From: Ficedula albicollis
Taxonomy: Eukaryota; Chordata; Aves; Passeriformes; Muscicapidae
Direction of reading: 5' to 3'
DNA length: 64,000 nt
Assembly (NCBI RefSeq): GCF_000247815.1
Contig: NC_021672.1
Span: 74,740,425 to 74,804,424, forward strand
The notes below the pieces were generated by a model. That model saw only the letters and a program-made list of their open reading frames with translations, searched no databases and was not told the DNA's origin. A program made the position numbers and the translations under genes. This document shows, piece after piece, positions 1 through 13,817 of this stretch. How positions within the stretch are numbered: position 1 is the stretch's first letter; each line of letters starts with the position of its first letter.

Positions 1-650
1 AAGTCTTGGTAGGCTTCCAGCCTCACCACCCCTCTGCTTCTGTTCCTGCACTTTATTGTCATTTGTGGGAGCAGTAATGCTGCAAGCAAACATTTCCTCA
101 GGCCAGGAGGTTTTTTCATTAAGTGGTTTTGTCAGATGCTTCCACACAGAGCTGCCAGCATTGAAGTATTTTATTTCTTTGGTTTTTGAATATTGTGGCA
201 AATCAGTGTCCCCTCTGCTAATTTTGCTTAGTGTTTGTGTTGGTCTTCTTACTCTTAGAGCAGCCTGCAGACTTGGCTTGGCCTTCTGAGGTGGATCAGG
301 CATCCCACTTGTGCTGAGCTGCATGGGCAGAAAGGGCACTCACATCTCCCAGGAATGGATGTGCATATGCCTGTGCTGCCTTTTAAACGAAGCAGTGTTG
401 TGGGACAGCCGTAGAAACCACTATTACATCTTGTCTGTGTCAGGGGCTGCCCCGCTAGCCCTGCCTGCTCTCTTCTGGCAGACTTGGCTGTGTCTCTGTG
501 GGACTCTTGGAGGCTGGGAGGGAGGGACAGCTCTCTGTGTTGGCTGGAATGCATCTCATCTCCTTGGCCTGGCTTGAGGTGAACGAGATACTGAATCAGG
601 AGAGGGGGATTAGCTCCATGTTCTTCTGTCCTGCCTTCTTCCTTGCTTTT
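1..650. other. Unique non-coding sequence, no gene seen
   Basis: Mixed-composition DNA with no transposon or tandem repeat that I recognise. Open frames here are under 100 codons, overlap on both strands and show no protein-like motif, so none is called. It is most likely intronic or intergenic. Confidence 0.6.
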
Positions 651-718
651 GCTGTGTGGTTTACCTGAGCCCAGCGTGAGCTGTGTGATCTACCTGAGCC
701 CAGCGTGAGCTGTGTGAT
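651..718. repeat. 29-bp minisatellite, left part
   Basis: About 2.3 units of a 29-bp repeat containing CCCAGCGTGAGCTGTGTGAT. The first, partial unit is diverged. The array stops abruptly at the start of a pure G tract and resumes at 2380 on the far side with the same unit. In the left units the core reads CAGCGTGAG; in the right units it reads CAGCCTGAG. Confidence 0.9.
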
Positions 719-2480
<1,762 letters not shown>

Positions 2481-3320
2481 TGGCTTGGGCTGGTGCAGAG
2501 TCCGTGGGCAGATGAATTTGGATCAAACTCAGCTTGAAGGAAGCTGGTTCTCAGTGTTACCCTGTTTTCCGTGGGGGCCAAGGGCATCACGTCCCTCTGG
2601 GCTGGATGGAGCCTGGAATTCCAGAGTTCCCCTGGAGCTCTTCTGGTGCTTTACAGCTCCTCCCTGCTCTTTATATGCAAACAGCATTCCTTGAGGGGCC
2701 TGGAGGGCGGAAATGGCTGGAACCAAACCCATATATTTTCTGATATGTCAGAAGATAGGAGAGAAGAATGGTGTGCTCCATGTCTGCTGGTAGCTGATTT
2801 CATCCTGTTTACTTTGTGCAAGTAAAAAGCTTGGTTGGGTATTGGGGAAAACTTTTCTGTGAATAGCAGCAGTCAAGTTCTGCAGTAGGCTATGTGGGGA
2901 AGTCTCATCTGTGTGCGTGAAGGGTTCTTCTAGAACAGTGCTCTGGATGTTTTTCCAAGGGGTCTCAGTACCTCTTTTGCCTGGAGAAGACCGCGCTGGG
3001 TGCTGCCAGGGCTCCCTGCAGCTGTGCCCCAGCTGTGCCCCAGCTGTGCTGTGCCTGGGGCAGACCCAGCCAGTGGCCCTGTGTGCCCAGGCCGTGCCAC
3101 AGGGCAGTGTTGGCGCTGCCCCAGAGCCTGCAGCCCGCGTGCTCCCTGAGCCTGCTGCAGAGCACATCGCATGAACACGCCGCGTTCGGGGTCTCTGCTC
3201 TCGCCCTTCTCCAGTGCAGGAGGTGCTGTGCTGCTTGCTTTGCGTTACCAGCTGCTGTCACACCTTTCCCCCCTTTTCTTCCCTGTAAATGATAGTGTTC
3301 AAGTTGCAGGTAGGCTCCTA
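2481..3320. other. Unique GC-moderate sequence, no gene seen
   Basis: It contains a short run of about 11-bp CCCAGCTGTGC units near 3018-3050 and scattered CpG, but no CpG island. No exon, splice pair or transposon end could be supported. Confidence 0.55.
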
Positions 3321-3433
3321 CCTGCTCTCCATTTTGGCCTGGCTACAGGCTGATTTATCATTGCTCTTGTGAAGGTTCCTGCTCTCCGTTTTGGCCTGGC
3401 AACAGGCTGATTTATCATTGCTCTTGTGAAGGT
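3321..3433. repeat. Two-copy tandem duplication, 57-bp period
   Basis: Copies start at 3321 and 3378 with CCTGCTCTCC and both end with GTGAAGGT. They differ at two positions, including CTCCATTTT versus CTCCGTTTT. This is a young tandem duplication. Confidence 0.92.
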
Positions 3434-3613
3434 GATGCTTTTGTGGCTGCCGGGAGAGCGCTGCATGGCCCCAGTGAGACAGAGGGGCTGGGATTTGTTA
3501 GGCTCGGTGTGTGGGGAGGGTTCCTGGCAGCCAGAGAAGGCACAGCTGTTGGGAGGGCACAGCAGCACCCTGGCTCAGGGGAGGGAGCAGCACTGGAGCT
3601 GGGAGAGAGCTCC

Positions 3614-3697
3614 GATGGGATGGGGATGGGGAATGGGGATTGGGGATGGGGATGGGGGTGGAAGTGGGAATGGGAATGGAAATGAGGATGGGGATGG
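3614..3697. repeat. GGGGAT-type microsatellite
   Basis: An imperfect run of GGGGAT, GGGAAT and GGAAAT motifs. The + strand is G-rich throughout and could form G-quadruplexes in principle. Confidence 0.85.
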
Positions 3698-5234
3698 CTG
3701 TGTGTAGGGTACAGCCTGCTCTGTGCCCCATGCCCTGCTGCCCAGCTCTCATCTGCTCATGTTTTAATGCTTGTTGTCACTCCCTCTTGGTTTGTTGTTG
3801 CTTTTTTTTTTTTCTTGTCATTTTGCTCTGAAGTAACTGGATGGTTCCTAAAGGCTGTTAGCAATCTCAGCCTGGCAGCTGTAAAATTGCTTAATCAGCT
3901 CCAGGAGATAATCTGTCCCAGGGGAGACCTTTGAATGCACTGACTGTCAGCAGGAATAGGTCAGATGCCTCCAGGTACCTTTCTGGGAAGGGAGTCTTGT
4001 TTTCAAAACTGTATCTCCCTGCTTTGTTAAGAACTTAGGAACTGGTTAGTGGAACCTGTGATAAAAGTCCTCTTTTATGGTTGTGCTAAATCCTCTTAAA
4101 GAAAGCAAATAGCTCTCCCATTAAGGCTGCTCTGCTCAGCATGGAAATCAAACAGCTGTTGTGACTGTCAGAGGCTTTAAGAAAGACTTGAAATTGGAAG
4201 GAATTTCCATTTGACCAGTTGATGAAATTCAGTGGGCTATGGCAGTGCATTCTTATCTCCATTTTCTCCTTGGAGTCTGTGAAAAATGTTGAATTTGGGC
4301 CTGAGAACTAGTTCAGAGTTGCACTTTAGGAGGGTAGGTGACCCCTGGGGGAGTTAAGCTGTAACAAGAACTAAGACTTTCATAGTTCTCCTGTTAAGTC
4401 AAATGCTTAAAAATATGTGAGGTTTGGTGTATCAACCTTGAAGAATAAATCTCCTCCTTCCTATGCTGGATTCCAGCATTCAGCAGTGGAAATATTGAGG
4501 AATGTTAGTTGGAACTGATGCTGACCATACTGGTGGCCTAAAATACTTGGTTAAAACTCCTTCCAGAGCCTTTTATAGCTTGGAAATGGCAGAATTGAAC
4601 AGCTCTGAATGATACTAAAGCTTCTTCAGATGTCCTGCCTTGCTCCTCTCGAAGCAGAACTAGCACACATGGCTGCTTCGAACCGACCTACATGCAGCCC
4701 GGTGATAGGGGGCAGTGAGGAGAGGGAGGGGAGGAAATAAAGCACCACAGCTGGGATTTATCAAGGCTGACGTCAAAACAAATATTATTCTAGTAAGCAG
4801 AGGAAATTCTTTGTAAAGCATGCACAAGAAAGGTATTTTCACCCACCTCAACGATTTCCTGCCCAGCTATATCCAAAGAAAATCAGACTTTTTCCCCTGC
4901 CCCCCCACTAAGGGTCACTTTAAAATTATTGCTTCCCCCTCCTTCATTTCTCTTAATGCTGGGCTTGATGTTTTTTTCTCTTGTCAAATTCTTCTTTAAG
5001 TGGTTTTTGACCTGGCGTGTAAAACTGTCTCTAATTGTATCTTAAAATGTTGCGGGTTCATCTTGTCAAATTTCATCTGCCTGAGGGCAGCACTTCACTC
5101 AGGACCCTGCCAGTCCCTAAACCTCCCTGCCATTCAATTATTTCTGTCTTGCTTTTAGAAAGGATTTTTTGGAACTCTGTTCGATACCATCCCTGCTTCA
5201 GTTGTCTGACAAAAATGCAGCCAAAACCCTTTTT
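3698..5234. other. Unique non-coding sequence, no gene seen
   Basis: It becomes more AT-rich after about 3900 and is free of obvious repeats. A perfect palindromic TGACGTCA (CRE/ATF-type octamer) lies at 4768-4775. That is a single motif match and not proof of function. No exon could be supported. Confidence 0.5.
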
Positions 5235-5306
5235 GAGGTGGAAATTAAAAAAAATTAGAAGGGAAAAAGCCTTTGTGAGGTGGAAATTAAAAAAAATTAG
5301 AAGGGA
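5235..5306. repeat. Two-copy tandem duplication, 42-bp period
   Basis: Copies start at 5235 and 5277 with GAGGTGGAAATTAAAA and share an A8 tract followed by TTAGAAGGGA. They are nearly identical. Confidence 0.88.
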
Positions 5307-6273
5307 TAAAAAAGGAAAATACTACTTAATTGGATGCTCTACTTTGTGCTGCCCAGAGAAGTTGCCCATTTCTCATTGGCAAAAAGACTTTGAATGCCGT
5401 GTGCTCATAAGTCTTCCCTCGATGTGTATCACAAACCACAAACACACCATTTGTCTGCAGGGAATTATATTAATAATTTGAAGAATGACTAGAAATAAAA
5501 ACAAATCTGGTTAACATCATCCATGACCTGACTTGATTAAAAATAATTTCCCCCTTGAAAAACTATTCCAAATGCAGTTTCTGAATGAAAGTTTGGGTAG
5601 TAACAGTGGCTGATAATACAGGACAGAAAAGGATTTGCAAGCAGCATAACTTCAAGCTCCCTCCAAGCCTGTACTGAGCACATAGACTGGAAAAGAATGA
5701 TAGATGAGGACTAAATAAAAGACTTCTGGCTGGGGCTTTTCGTGTTTTTTCTTCTGTGAAGGTAATGCTTAATGATGAGATTTATGTATTCAGGCACAGC
5801 TTTATCTTGTGGATGTATTGTAGAAGGGTAAATTGTGGAGAGAGGGGAAAGGAGAGGGACTGGCTTGAGTCAGCTCCTCACCACCTCTGTGTTTCCCCAG
5901 GCTTTGTGAAGGGGGGACGGCCCTGGGATCTGGCAGGTCTTGCCTGTCACTCAGTTGGTTTTGGGGGGTTGTGTTGCGACTTGCATTATAAATGGAATTA
6001 ACGTGTCGTTTTTCCCTATCTTCTGCTTTTATCAGTTTAGATCTTAAATCAGCCCTGGTCCATCCCGGGTGTAACCACAGCCAGGCTTGCACTGCCCAAG
6101 GTGCGTCCTTGGAGGGGCTTTTAGTAAATCCCTGCTTGATTCCTTTAAAGCCCAGCCTCCGCTGGAGCTCTGGAGGCATCAGCTGGATCAGAGTGACCCC
6201 AAGTCTGAGGCTCTGGAGGGCACAGGGGAAGCTCAGCCACACCAGGTTCCAGCATGGGCTCAGTTTGTGAGTT
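5307..6273. other. Unique non-coding sequence, no gene seen
   Basis: AT-moderate DNA up to about 5800, then more GC-rich. A minus-strand open frame of 146 codons (5802-6242) overlaps plus-strand frames of similar length. It has no recognisable domain and is not called as a gene. Confidence 0.5.
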
Positions 6274-6403
6274 GTTGCTGGGCTGTAACTGCAGCGAAGG
6301 CACAGAGGAGTGCATTCTCTGTTAGAGAGCTAGTTGAGTTCTTGCTGGGCTGTAACTGCAGCGAAGGCACAGAGGAGTGCATTCTCTGTTAGAGAGCTAG
6401 TTG
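6274..6403. repeat. Two-copy tandem duplication, 68-bp period
   Basis: Copies at 6274 and 6342 both start TTGCTGGGCTGTAACTGCAG and end GAGAGCTAGTTG. I see no difference between them, so the duplication is very recent, or was recently homogenised. Confidence 0.93.
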
Positions 6404-6690
6404 TGCAGCTACACACGAGGGACTGTCACCTCGCTTTGTACCTAGCACCCATCCTGGGAAGCCGTGGGCTGAGTGCACTGCTCCGAGGGGCTCTGTCAGA
6501 TGGACAGGGATCTCAGGGCGTGTTTGTCACAGGCAGATGGAAAGAAGCCTGATTGGTTTGTGCTTTAGATGGCAACCCCTCAAACGGCCTTTGCTTGTCC
6601 CGGGTTATCAGGCCAGGCACAGCTCCCCTCTCGTGGCAGGGGTCAACCTGCTGGCGCTGCTGAGTGTTCTCATGGGGATGCTGAGGGGCT

Positions 6691-9600
6691 GCTGAGGGCA
6701 GAGCTCTGCACAGGCACTGACTGTGACACTGCTGAGGGCAGAGCTGTGCACAGGCACTGACTGTGACACTGCTGAGGGCAGAGCTGTGCACAGGCACTGA
6801 CTGTGACACTGCTGAGGGCAGAGCTGTGCACAGGCACTGACTGTGACACTGCTGAGGGCAGAGCTGTGCACAGGCACTGACTGTGACACTGCTGAGGGCA
6901 GAGCTGTGCACAGGCACTGACTGTGACACTGCTGAGGGCAGAGCTGTGCACAGGCACTGACTGTGACACTGCTGAGGGCAGAGCTGTGCACAGGCACTGA
7001 CTGTGACACTGCTGAGGGCAGAGCTGTGCACAGGCACTGACTGTGACACTGCTGAGGGCAGAGCTGTGCACAGGCACTGACTGTGACACTGCTGAGGGCA
7101 GAGCTGTGCACAGGCACTGACTGTGACACTGCTGAGGGCAGAGCTGTGCACAGGCACTGACTGTGACACTGCTGAGGGCAGAGCTGTGCACAGGCACTGA
7201 CTGTGACACTGCTGAGGGCAGAGCTGTGCACAGGCACTGACTGTGACACTGCTGAGGGCAGAGCTGTGCACAGGCACTGACTGTGACACTGCTGAGGGCA
7301 GAGCTGTGCACAGGCACTGACTGTGACACTGCTGAGGGCAGAGCTGTGCACAGGCACTGACTGTGACACTGCTGAGGGCAGAGCTGTGCACAGGCACTGA
7401 CTGTGACACTGCTGAGGGCAGAGCTGTGCACAGGCACTGACTGTGACACTGCTGAGGGCAGAGCTGTGCACAGGCACTGACTGTGACACTGCTGAGGGCA
7501 GAGCTGTGCACAGGCACTGACTGTGACACTGCTGAGGGCAGAGCTGTGCACAGGCACTGACTGTGACACTGCTGAGGGCAGAGCTGTGCACAGGCACTGA
7601 CTGTGACACTGCTGAGGGCAGAGCTGTGCACAGGCACTGACTGTGACACTGCTGAGGGCAGAGCTGTGCACAGGCACTGACTGTGACACTGCTGAGGGCA
7701 GAGCTGTGCACAGGCACTGACTGTGACACTGCTGAGGGCAGAGCTGTGCACAGGCACTGACTGTGACACTGCTGAGGGCAGAGCTGTGCACAGGCACTGA
7801 CTGTGACACTGCTGAGGGCAGAGCTGTGCACAGGCACTGACTGTGACACTGCTGAGGGCAGAGCTGTGCACAGGCACTGACTGTGACACTGCTGAGGGCA
7901 GAGCTGTGCACAGGCACTGACTGTGACACTGCTGAGGGCAGAGCTGTGCACAGGCACTGACTGTGACACTGCTGAGGGCAGAGCTGTGCACAGGCACTGA
8001 CTGTGACACTGCTGAGGGCAGAGCTGTGCACAGGCACTGACTGTGACACTGCTGAGGGCAGAGCTGTGCACAGGCACTGACTGTGACACTGCTGAGGGCA
8101 GAGCTGTGCACAGGCACTGACTGTGACACTGCTGAGGGCAGAGCTGTGCACAGGCACTGACTGTGACACTGCTGAGGGCAGAGCTGTGCACAGGCACTGA
8201 CTGTGACACTGCTGAGGGCAGAGCTGTGCACAGGCACTGACTGTGACACTGCTGAGGGCAGAGCTGTGCACAGGCACTGACTGTGACACTGCTGAGGGCA
8301 GAGCTGTGCACAGGCACTGACTGTGACACTGCTGAGGGCAGAGCTGTGCACAGGCACTGACTGTGACACTGCTGAGGGCAGAGCTGTGCACAGGCACTGA
8401 CTGTGACACTGCTGAGGGCAGAGCTGTGCACAGGCACTGACTGTGACACTGCTGAGGGCAGAGCTGTGCACAGGCACTGACTGTGACACTGCTGAGGGCA
8501 GAGCTGTGCACAGGCACTGACTGTGACACTGCTGAGGGCAGAGCTGTGCACAGGCACTGACTGTGACACTGCTGAGGGCAGAGCTGTGCACAGGCACTGA
8601 CTGTGACACTGCTGAGGGCAGAGCTGTGCACAGGCACTGACTGTGACACTGCTGAGGGCAGAGCTGTGCACAGGCACTGACTGTGACACTGCTGAGGGCA
8701 GAGCTGTGCACAGGCACTGACTGTGACACTGCTGAGGGCAGAGCTGTGCACAGGCACTGACTGTGACACTGCTGAGGGCAGAGCTGTGCACAGGCACTGA
8801 CTGTGACACTGCTGAGGGCAGAGCTGTGCACAGGCACTGACTGTGACACTGCTGAGGGCAGAGCTGTGCACAGGCACTGACTGTGACACTGCTGAGGGCA
8901 GAGCTGTGCACAGGCACTGACTGTGACACTGCTGAGGGCAGAGCTGTGCACAGGCACTGACTGTGACACTGCTGAGGGCAGAGCTGTGCACAGGCACTGA
9001 CTGTGACACTGCTGAGGGCAGAGCTGTGCACAGGCACTGACTGTGACACTGCTGAGGGCAGAGCTGTGCACAGGCACTGACTGTGACACTGCTGAGGGCA
9101 GAGCTGTGCACAGGCACTGACTGTGACACTGCTGAGGGCAGAGCTGTGCACAGGCACTGACTGTGACACTGCTGAGGGCAGAGCTGTGCACAGGCACTGA
9201 CTGTGACACTGCTGAGGGCAGAGCTGTGCACAGGCACTGACTGTGACACTGCTGAGGGCAGAGCTGTGCACAGGCACTGACTGTGACACTGCTGAGGGCA
9301 GAGCTGTGCACAGGCACTGACTGTGACACTGCTGAGGGCAGAGCTGTGCACAGGCACTGACTGTGACACTGCTGAGGGCAGAGCTGTGCACAGGCACTGA
9401 CTGTGACACTGCTGAGGGCAGAGCTGTGCACAGGCACTGACTGTGACACTGCTGAGGGCAGAGCTGTGCACAGGCACTGACTGTGACACTGCTGAGGGCA
9501 GAGCTGTGCACAGGCACTGACTGTGACACTGCTGAGGGCAGAGCTGTGCACAGGCACTGACTGTGACACTGCTGAGGGCAGAGCTGTGCACAGGCACTGA

Positions 9601-9805
9601 CTGTGACACTGCTGAGGGCAGAGCTGTGCACAGGCACTGACTGTGACACTGCTGAGGGCAGAGCTGTGCACAGGCACTGACTGTGACACTGCTGAGGGCA
9701 GAGCTGTGCACAGGCACTGACTGTGACACTGCTGAGGGCAGAGCTGTGCACAGGCACTGACTGTGACACTGCTGAGGGCAGAGCTGTGCACAGGCACTGA
9801 CTGTG
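6691..9805. repeat. 40-bp minisatellite, about 78 units (array A)
   Basis: The unit is exactly 40 bp, starting GCTGAGGGCAGAG and ending GACTGTGACACT. Unit starts run from 6691 to 9771 in steps of 40, with a 35-bp partial last unit. The first unit differs (GAGCTCTGCA in place of GAGCTGTGCA); the interior is practically invariant. Because 40 is not a multiple of 3, the frame returns every 120 bp. All three minus frames happen to lack stops, which creates spurious frames of over 1,000 codons. The uniformity implies recent expansion or homogenisation. The same repeat starts again at 13818. Confidence 0.97.
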
Positions 9806-11430
9806 GCTCCAGAGGCAATGCCTGGCTCAGTCACCTCAGCTCACTTCCAAGCACACGGTAAATAAATTCCATGAAATCACCGGATTTCGCTCAAAACACT
9901 GCGTACAAAGGAGTATTTCATATCCCAGATGATTTTAATTCCCTCTATATTTATAAAAGGGACTGTTAATCAAAGTAGTTCTGAATGGGTTTTTGACCAG
10001 AACTGAAATTTATTTGGAATGTTTGCGCTGGGGCAAGCACTATTAAAACTTTATTCTGCTTGACACAAATTACTTATTTCAAGAACATTTTATGAGCATA
10101 TTACTGGATTTTTACAGGTTGGAATGTAGGAAAAGGTGGAGGAATGAGTAGCAATGTAAGGAGTTCAACAGAAGGGTTGAAATTGATAAAGCAAGCTGGT
10201 CTGTATCCTGAATTCAGCTGTTGCTCAAAGAACGAGTGATTGGTAGTTCATGTGTGTAGGAACTTTGACGTTATTTTTTAATTCATTTTCTTTGAGATGC
10301 AAAAACCCAGCAGCTTCTTTTATTTGCCTGCTGGGAATTAGCAAGAGATGCATGAACTCCCATCAGAGATTCATTACTCATGGTCTTTCCACCTTGTATT
10401 TAAAAATTAAGAGATTGATTCACTAATTGGAAAAAGCACTTAGGCGATTTCAGAGTCTGCACCTTCTGAAAGACTGTCTTGGCAATTGAGTAACCTGCTA
10501 AGTGTGTCCAACTCTGTCATCACAAACTGGACCAGTGGCTACAACAAAAGAGGAAAAGGTCTGTGGAATGAACCCAATTGCTGACACATTTGCTGGCAAA
10601 GGGAGAGCAACTGTATTTTCAAAATACAGAAAGAGAAGATGCTTTTTCAAGAAGCGTTGGGAGATGGTCCTGCAGAGTCTGGAAGGTGCACATTTGAACA
10701 GGAGTGGGCATTGTGACTGCCAGGAAAATGGATCAGTGCCATCAGCGCCTTCTCCTCAGGGTGGCAGGTTTCTAGAATTTGGATTTTATGACCAAGCTGT
10801 GGTGCTCTCAGGCTCCCAGCTGTGTGTTTGTTTCATCTCTTTGTGCAGTTGAAAGATGCTGGTACATGCATTGGTTTTTTTAGGCTAACTGCTAACTTTT
10901 CTTCTCGATTTTGTGACCTGGATGTTTTGTGGTGTGTATGGGTGCTTGGGAGCTGTTTGTTAAAAATGAGGGCTTTCTTAAAGGGTGACCACATTTGGCT
11001 TCTGTTTGCAGGGACTATTGCTGTGTAGGGCAGTGATTTTGGATGGTTTTTACTATCAAGGAAAAATAATGGAGCTTGGCCAAGCAGACAGCTTGGCCAA
11101 AATTTTGTAGAAATAAAGAAAATTAATCTCTGTGTCTCAAACCGTGTTCTTGTAATGGCTGTATGTGCAATTTAAATCCTCCATCATGCAGCTGGGTCCT
11201 GTGCCATGGCTGTTGGGCAGTCCCAGATGGCAGAACCATCGATCCCTGTTTGTGTGGCCGCTCCAGGTGCCAGGACAGCCACAGGCCCTCGCTGCCCGCT
11301 GGGTTTTGGTGGCCGTTGGTGCTGCAGCTCTGTGTTTGACTGTGCTGTGTCTGCTGGCTGGAATAGCTGAGTGTGGGACACGTCAGGCAGAGCCCTGGCT
11401 GAGGCAGTGACTCTGTGCCCTGCCTTGGAG

Positions 11431-11932
11431 CCCTGTTCTTCTGTGGTGTTGTCCTGTGGTGTTCTGGATGTCCTGTGTTGTCCTGGATGTCCTGTGTTGT
11501 TCTGTGTTGTCCTGTGTTGTCCTGTGTTGTTCTGGATGTCCTGTGTTTTCCTGTGTTGTCCTGTGTTGTCCTGGATGTCCTGTGTTGTCCTGTGTTGTTC
11601 TGGATGTCCTGTGTTGTCCTGTGTTGTTCTGGATGTCCTGTGTTCTTCTGTGTTGTCCTGTGTTGTTCTGGATGTTCTGTGTTGTTGTCCTGTGTTGTTC
11701 TGTGTTGTTGTCCTGTGTTGTCCTGGATGTCCTGTGTTGTTCTGGATGTCCTGTGTTGGCCTGTGTTGCCCTGTGTTGTTCTGTGTTGCCCTGTGTTGTT
11801 CTGGATGTCCTGTGTTGTCCTGTGTTGTTCTGGATGTCCTGTGTTTTCCTGTGTTGTCCTGTGTTGTCCTGGATGTCCTGTGTTGTCCTGTGTTGTTCTG
11901 GATGTCCTGTATTGTCCTGTGTTGTCCTGTGT
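11431..11932. repeat. GT-rich compound minisatellite in copy A
   Basis: Roughly 10-bp modules (CCTGTGTTGT, CCTGTGTTGTT, CTGGATGT) are arranged in irregular higher-order blocks over about 500 bp. The copy B counterpart is only about 205 bp, so the array has expanded or contracted since the segmental duplication, or differs between haplotypes. Confidence 0.93.
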
Positions 11933-12275
11933 GTGCAGGTCTGAGCTGTGAGAAAGGGCTGTGCTAGCTGTGAGGAAGGGCTGTGCTGATAAGGGTGGGA
12001 GGCACAGTGACATAATTGATGCTGTCACAAAGTGGTTGGGCTTTTTAAATGTGACTAGGGTTGTATTTCCAGCACATTGTATTCATTTCCCTTGTATTGT
12101 GGTCTGACAGGGCACCCTGAGCTCAAACCAATTTCTTAATCCTGAAAAGGCTCCGAGTCAAGTCTGGCTGTGGGAGTTCAGGGCTGCTCCACAGCTGGGA
12201 AAAGTTACTTTGCCCATTAAAACAGGAATTAACTGGCTTGAAGGGACTTATGGTCTTTTTATCTTAAGAAAACTC

Positions 12276-12493
12276 CTCAGTAATAAGAAGAGCTTAGATT
12301 GTGATGGTCTGCTAATGAAAATGAAGATGTCTGGTTTATGGTGTTCCCTTAGCTTTTCAGTATAATGAAATACTATCAGTGTTAGCTCAGTAATAAGAAG
12401 AGCTGAGGTTGTGATTCTGCTAATGAAAATGAAGATGTCTGGTTTATGGTGTTCCCTTAGCTTTTCAGTATAATGAAATACTATCAGTGTTAG
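12276..12493. repeat. Two-copy tandem duplication, 110-bp period, only in copy A
   Basis: Copies start at 12276 and 12386 with CTCAGTAATAAGAAGAGCT and end AGTGTTAG. The second copy is 2 bp shorter and has a few changes. Copy B of the segmental duplication has only one copy (near 17725), so this duplication arose on one copy or haplotype, or was lost from the other. Confidence 0.94.
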
Positions 12494-13019
12494 CACAAAC
12501 AGCATGAGTATTTCTTTCATGAATGTCACAGAAAGAAGTTCAGAATTCCCTGCACATGTGAACACTTGGGAATCCTTTAGTGAGTTTTATTGATTAATTG
12601 CGTGTTTTAAATTTGCAACAGCAAATTGCTTGAAGGGTCACGAGAGCAGGATTGGTTCTGCCTTTCCCGCCTGCAGCTTTTTGGAAGCAATGTGTGTGCT
12701 GGCAGTCCAATCACCCTGTGACCTGCAGCTTGGTTTCTCCCCATAAAGTTCATTGTGTGCACCTCCCTCATGTGATATCTTATTAGCAAATTCAGGCAAC
12801 ATGCAGAAGCTCACCAGGCTGGAAACACTTCTGATTTTCTGTGCACCTGTAAACATGGTGTGTAGGCACGGGATTTATACTTTGCAAGTATTAATATTTC
12901 ATTGTGCTGGTGTGCATCCAGACACAGGGCCCTCTCACAATGGCGTGCTTTGGTATTTGTGTGTCTTTTCCTCATGCTTGAGTTTCACTGCGTGTCCCAT
13001 AACGAGTGCAGCCTCCAGG

Positions 13020-13234
13020 GGAGGTGCAGGAGGTGTCAGGAGGAATTCCCTGCTGGGAGGGGCTTCAAGCATGGAAGTGGGTGCCCAGGAGGGGCTGCAG
13101 TCGCCACCCTGCAGGTGCTGGGCAAGGGATTGGATGTGGCACTCAGGGCCCTGGTCCAGCTCAGAGTGCACTCCTAGGATGGATTTGGTGCTGTTGGAAG
13201 TCCTGTCCAGCCCAAATGTTCTGTGATTCCGTGA
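13020..13234 (+). mobile_element. CR1 LINE 3'-end fragment (decayed), copy A
   Basis: Wording typical of avian CR1 3' ends is visible: GGATGTGGCACTCAGGGCCC, then a GGAAGTCCTGTCCAGCCCAA-like stretch, then the terminal CTGTGATTCCGTGATT. Upstream, the GCCCAGGAGGGGCTGCAGTC region fits the CR1 3' tail. Only the last ~200 bp is present, as expected for 5'-truncated CR1 copies, and there is no coding potential. The call rests on remembered family features, not an alignment. Confidence 0.7.
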
Positions 13235-13817
13235 TTAAGTGTTTGTGTAATTACAAAATTGGTGTTAATATTTGTGTAATTACAAGGCCATTAGTGTGCA
13301 GAACAGACTGAGGTTGGAAGCTGTGCATGAGCTGTTTTATCATGGCAGGTGGATTTGTCTGGAGAGACTCATCAATGGATGAGCATCTGCTTGGGCATCC
13401 CCATCCCCTGTTATGCCCAGGGAAATTTCCTTTGACTCTGAAGGAAGCACTGACTGGCAATCACATTTATCCATTTTTGTCGCTTCCTCAATAAAAGCTT
13501 TTAGATCTTTACCTTAAAATGTTCAGCAGCATGGATTTTGAAGCAGGTTGGCGGTTTGTTGGTTTGTTTATTTTTAAAGGTGGCAGATTTTCATTCTGTA
13601 ACCATATGATACCGGTATGAACATGTCCTTGGATTTTATTTTTTTAAAATCTTACTGGCCACCTATGTGCAAATGCAGACTTGGTTCTTGAGATTTGTGA
13701 ACATTTTGGTATCTGAACTCTGTTTTCAGCTAAAGGAAAAATAGGATCTTTGGAATATTTGAGAATTGAGGTGCATACATAGGTTTACAAACACAAGTAC
13801 TGCGTGTTCTTTTCTCT

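Larger units (their letters stand above)
9806..13817. repeat. Tandem segmental duplication, copy A (about 4.0 kb)
   Basis: This segment recurs at 15573-19150 in the same orientation at roughly 99.4% identity by eye. Its offset to copy B is 5,767 bp at the left and 5,340 bp at the right. The 427-bp difference is fully explained by three changes: a longer GT-rich minisatellite (297 bp), a 22-bp duplication near 11966, and an internal tandem duplication (108 bp). Substitutions are scattered, for example GGGCAAGC versus GGGAAAGC near 10041. It contains a decayed CR1 end and no supported exon. The 116-codon frame at 10502-10852 is identical in both copies, but recent duplication explains that. Confidence 0.95.

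Noticed and set aside
4655..4700. Possible tRNA because of a TTCGAACC-like loop
   Set aside because: No matching acceptor stem, D-loop or A-box was found on either strand.
6513..9834. Minus-strand frames of about 1,050-1,100 codons
   Set aside because: They are three frames of the same 40-bp minisatellite. The identical peptide recurs every 120 bp in each frame, and no start context, domain or splice site supports a gene.
10502..10852. 116-codon frame conserved between the duplication copies (also 16269-16619)
   Set aside because: The identity is explained by the recent duplication. It starts at a GTG and resembles no protein I know.
11123..12028. 301-codon Thr/Gln-rich minus-strand frame
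   Set aside because: It is the translation of the GT-rich compound minisatellite plus flanks, and it is broken in the duplicate copy.
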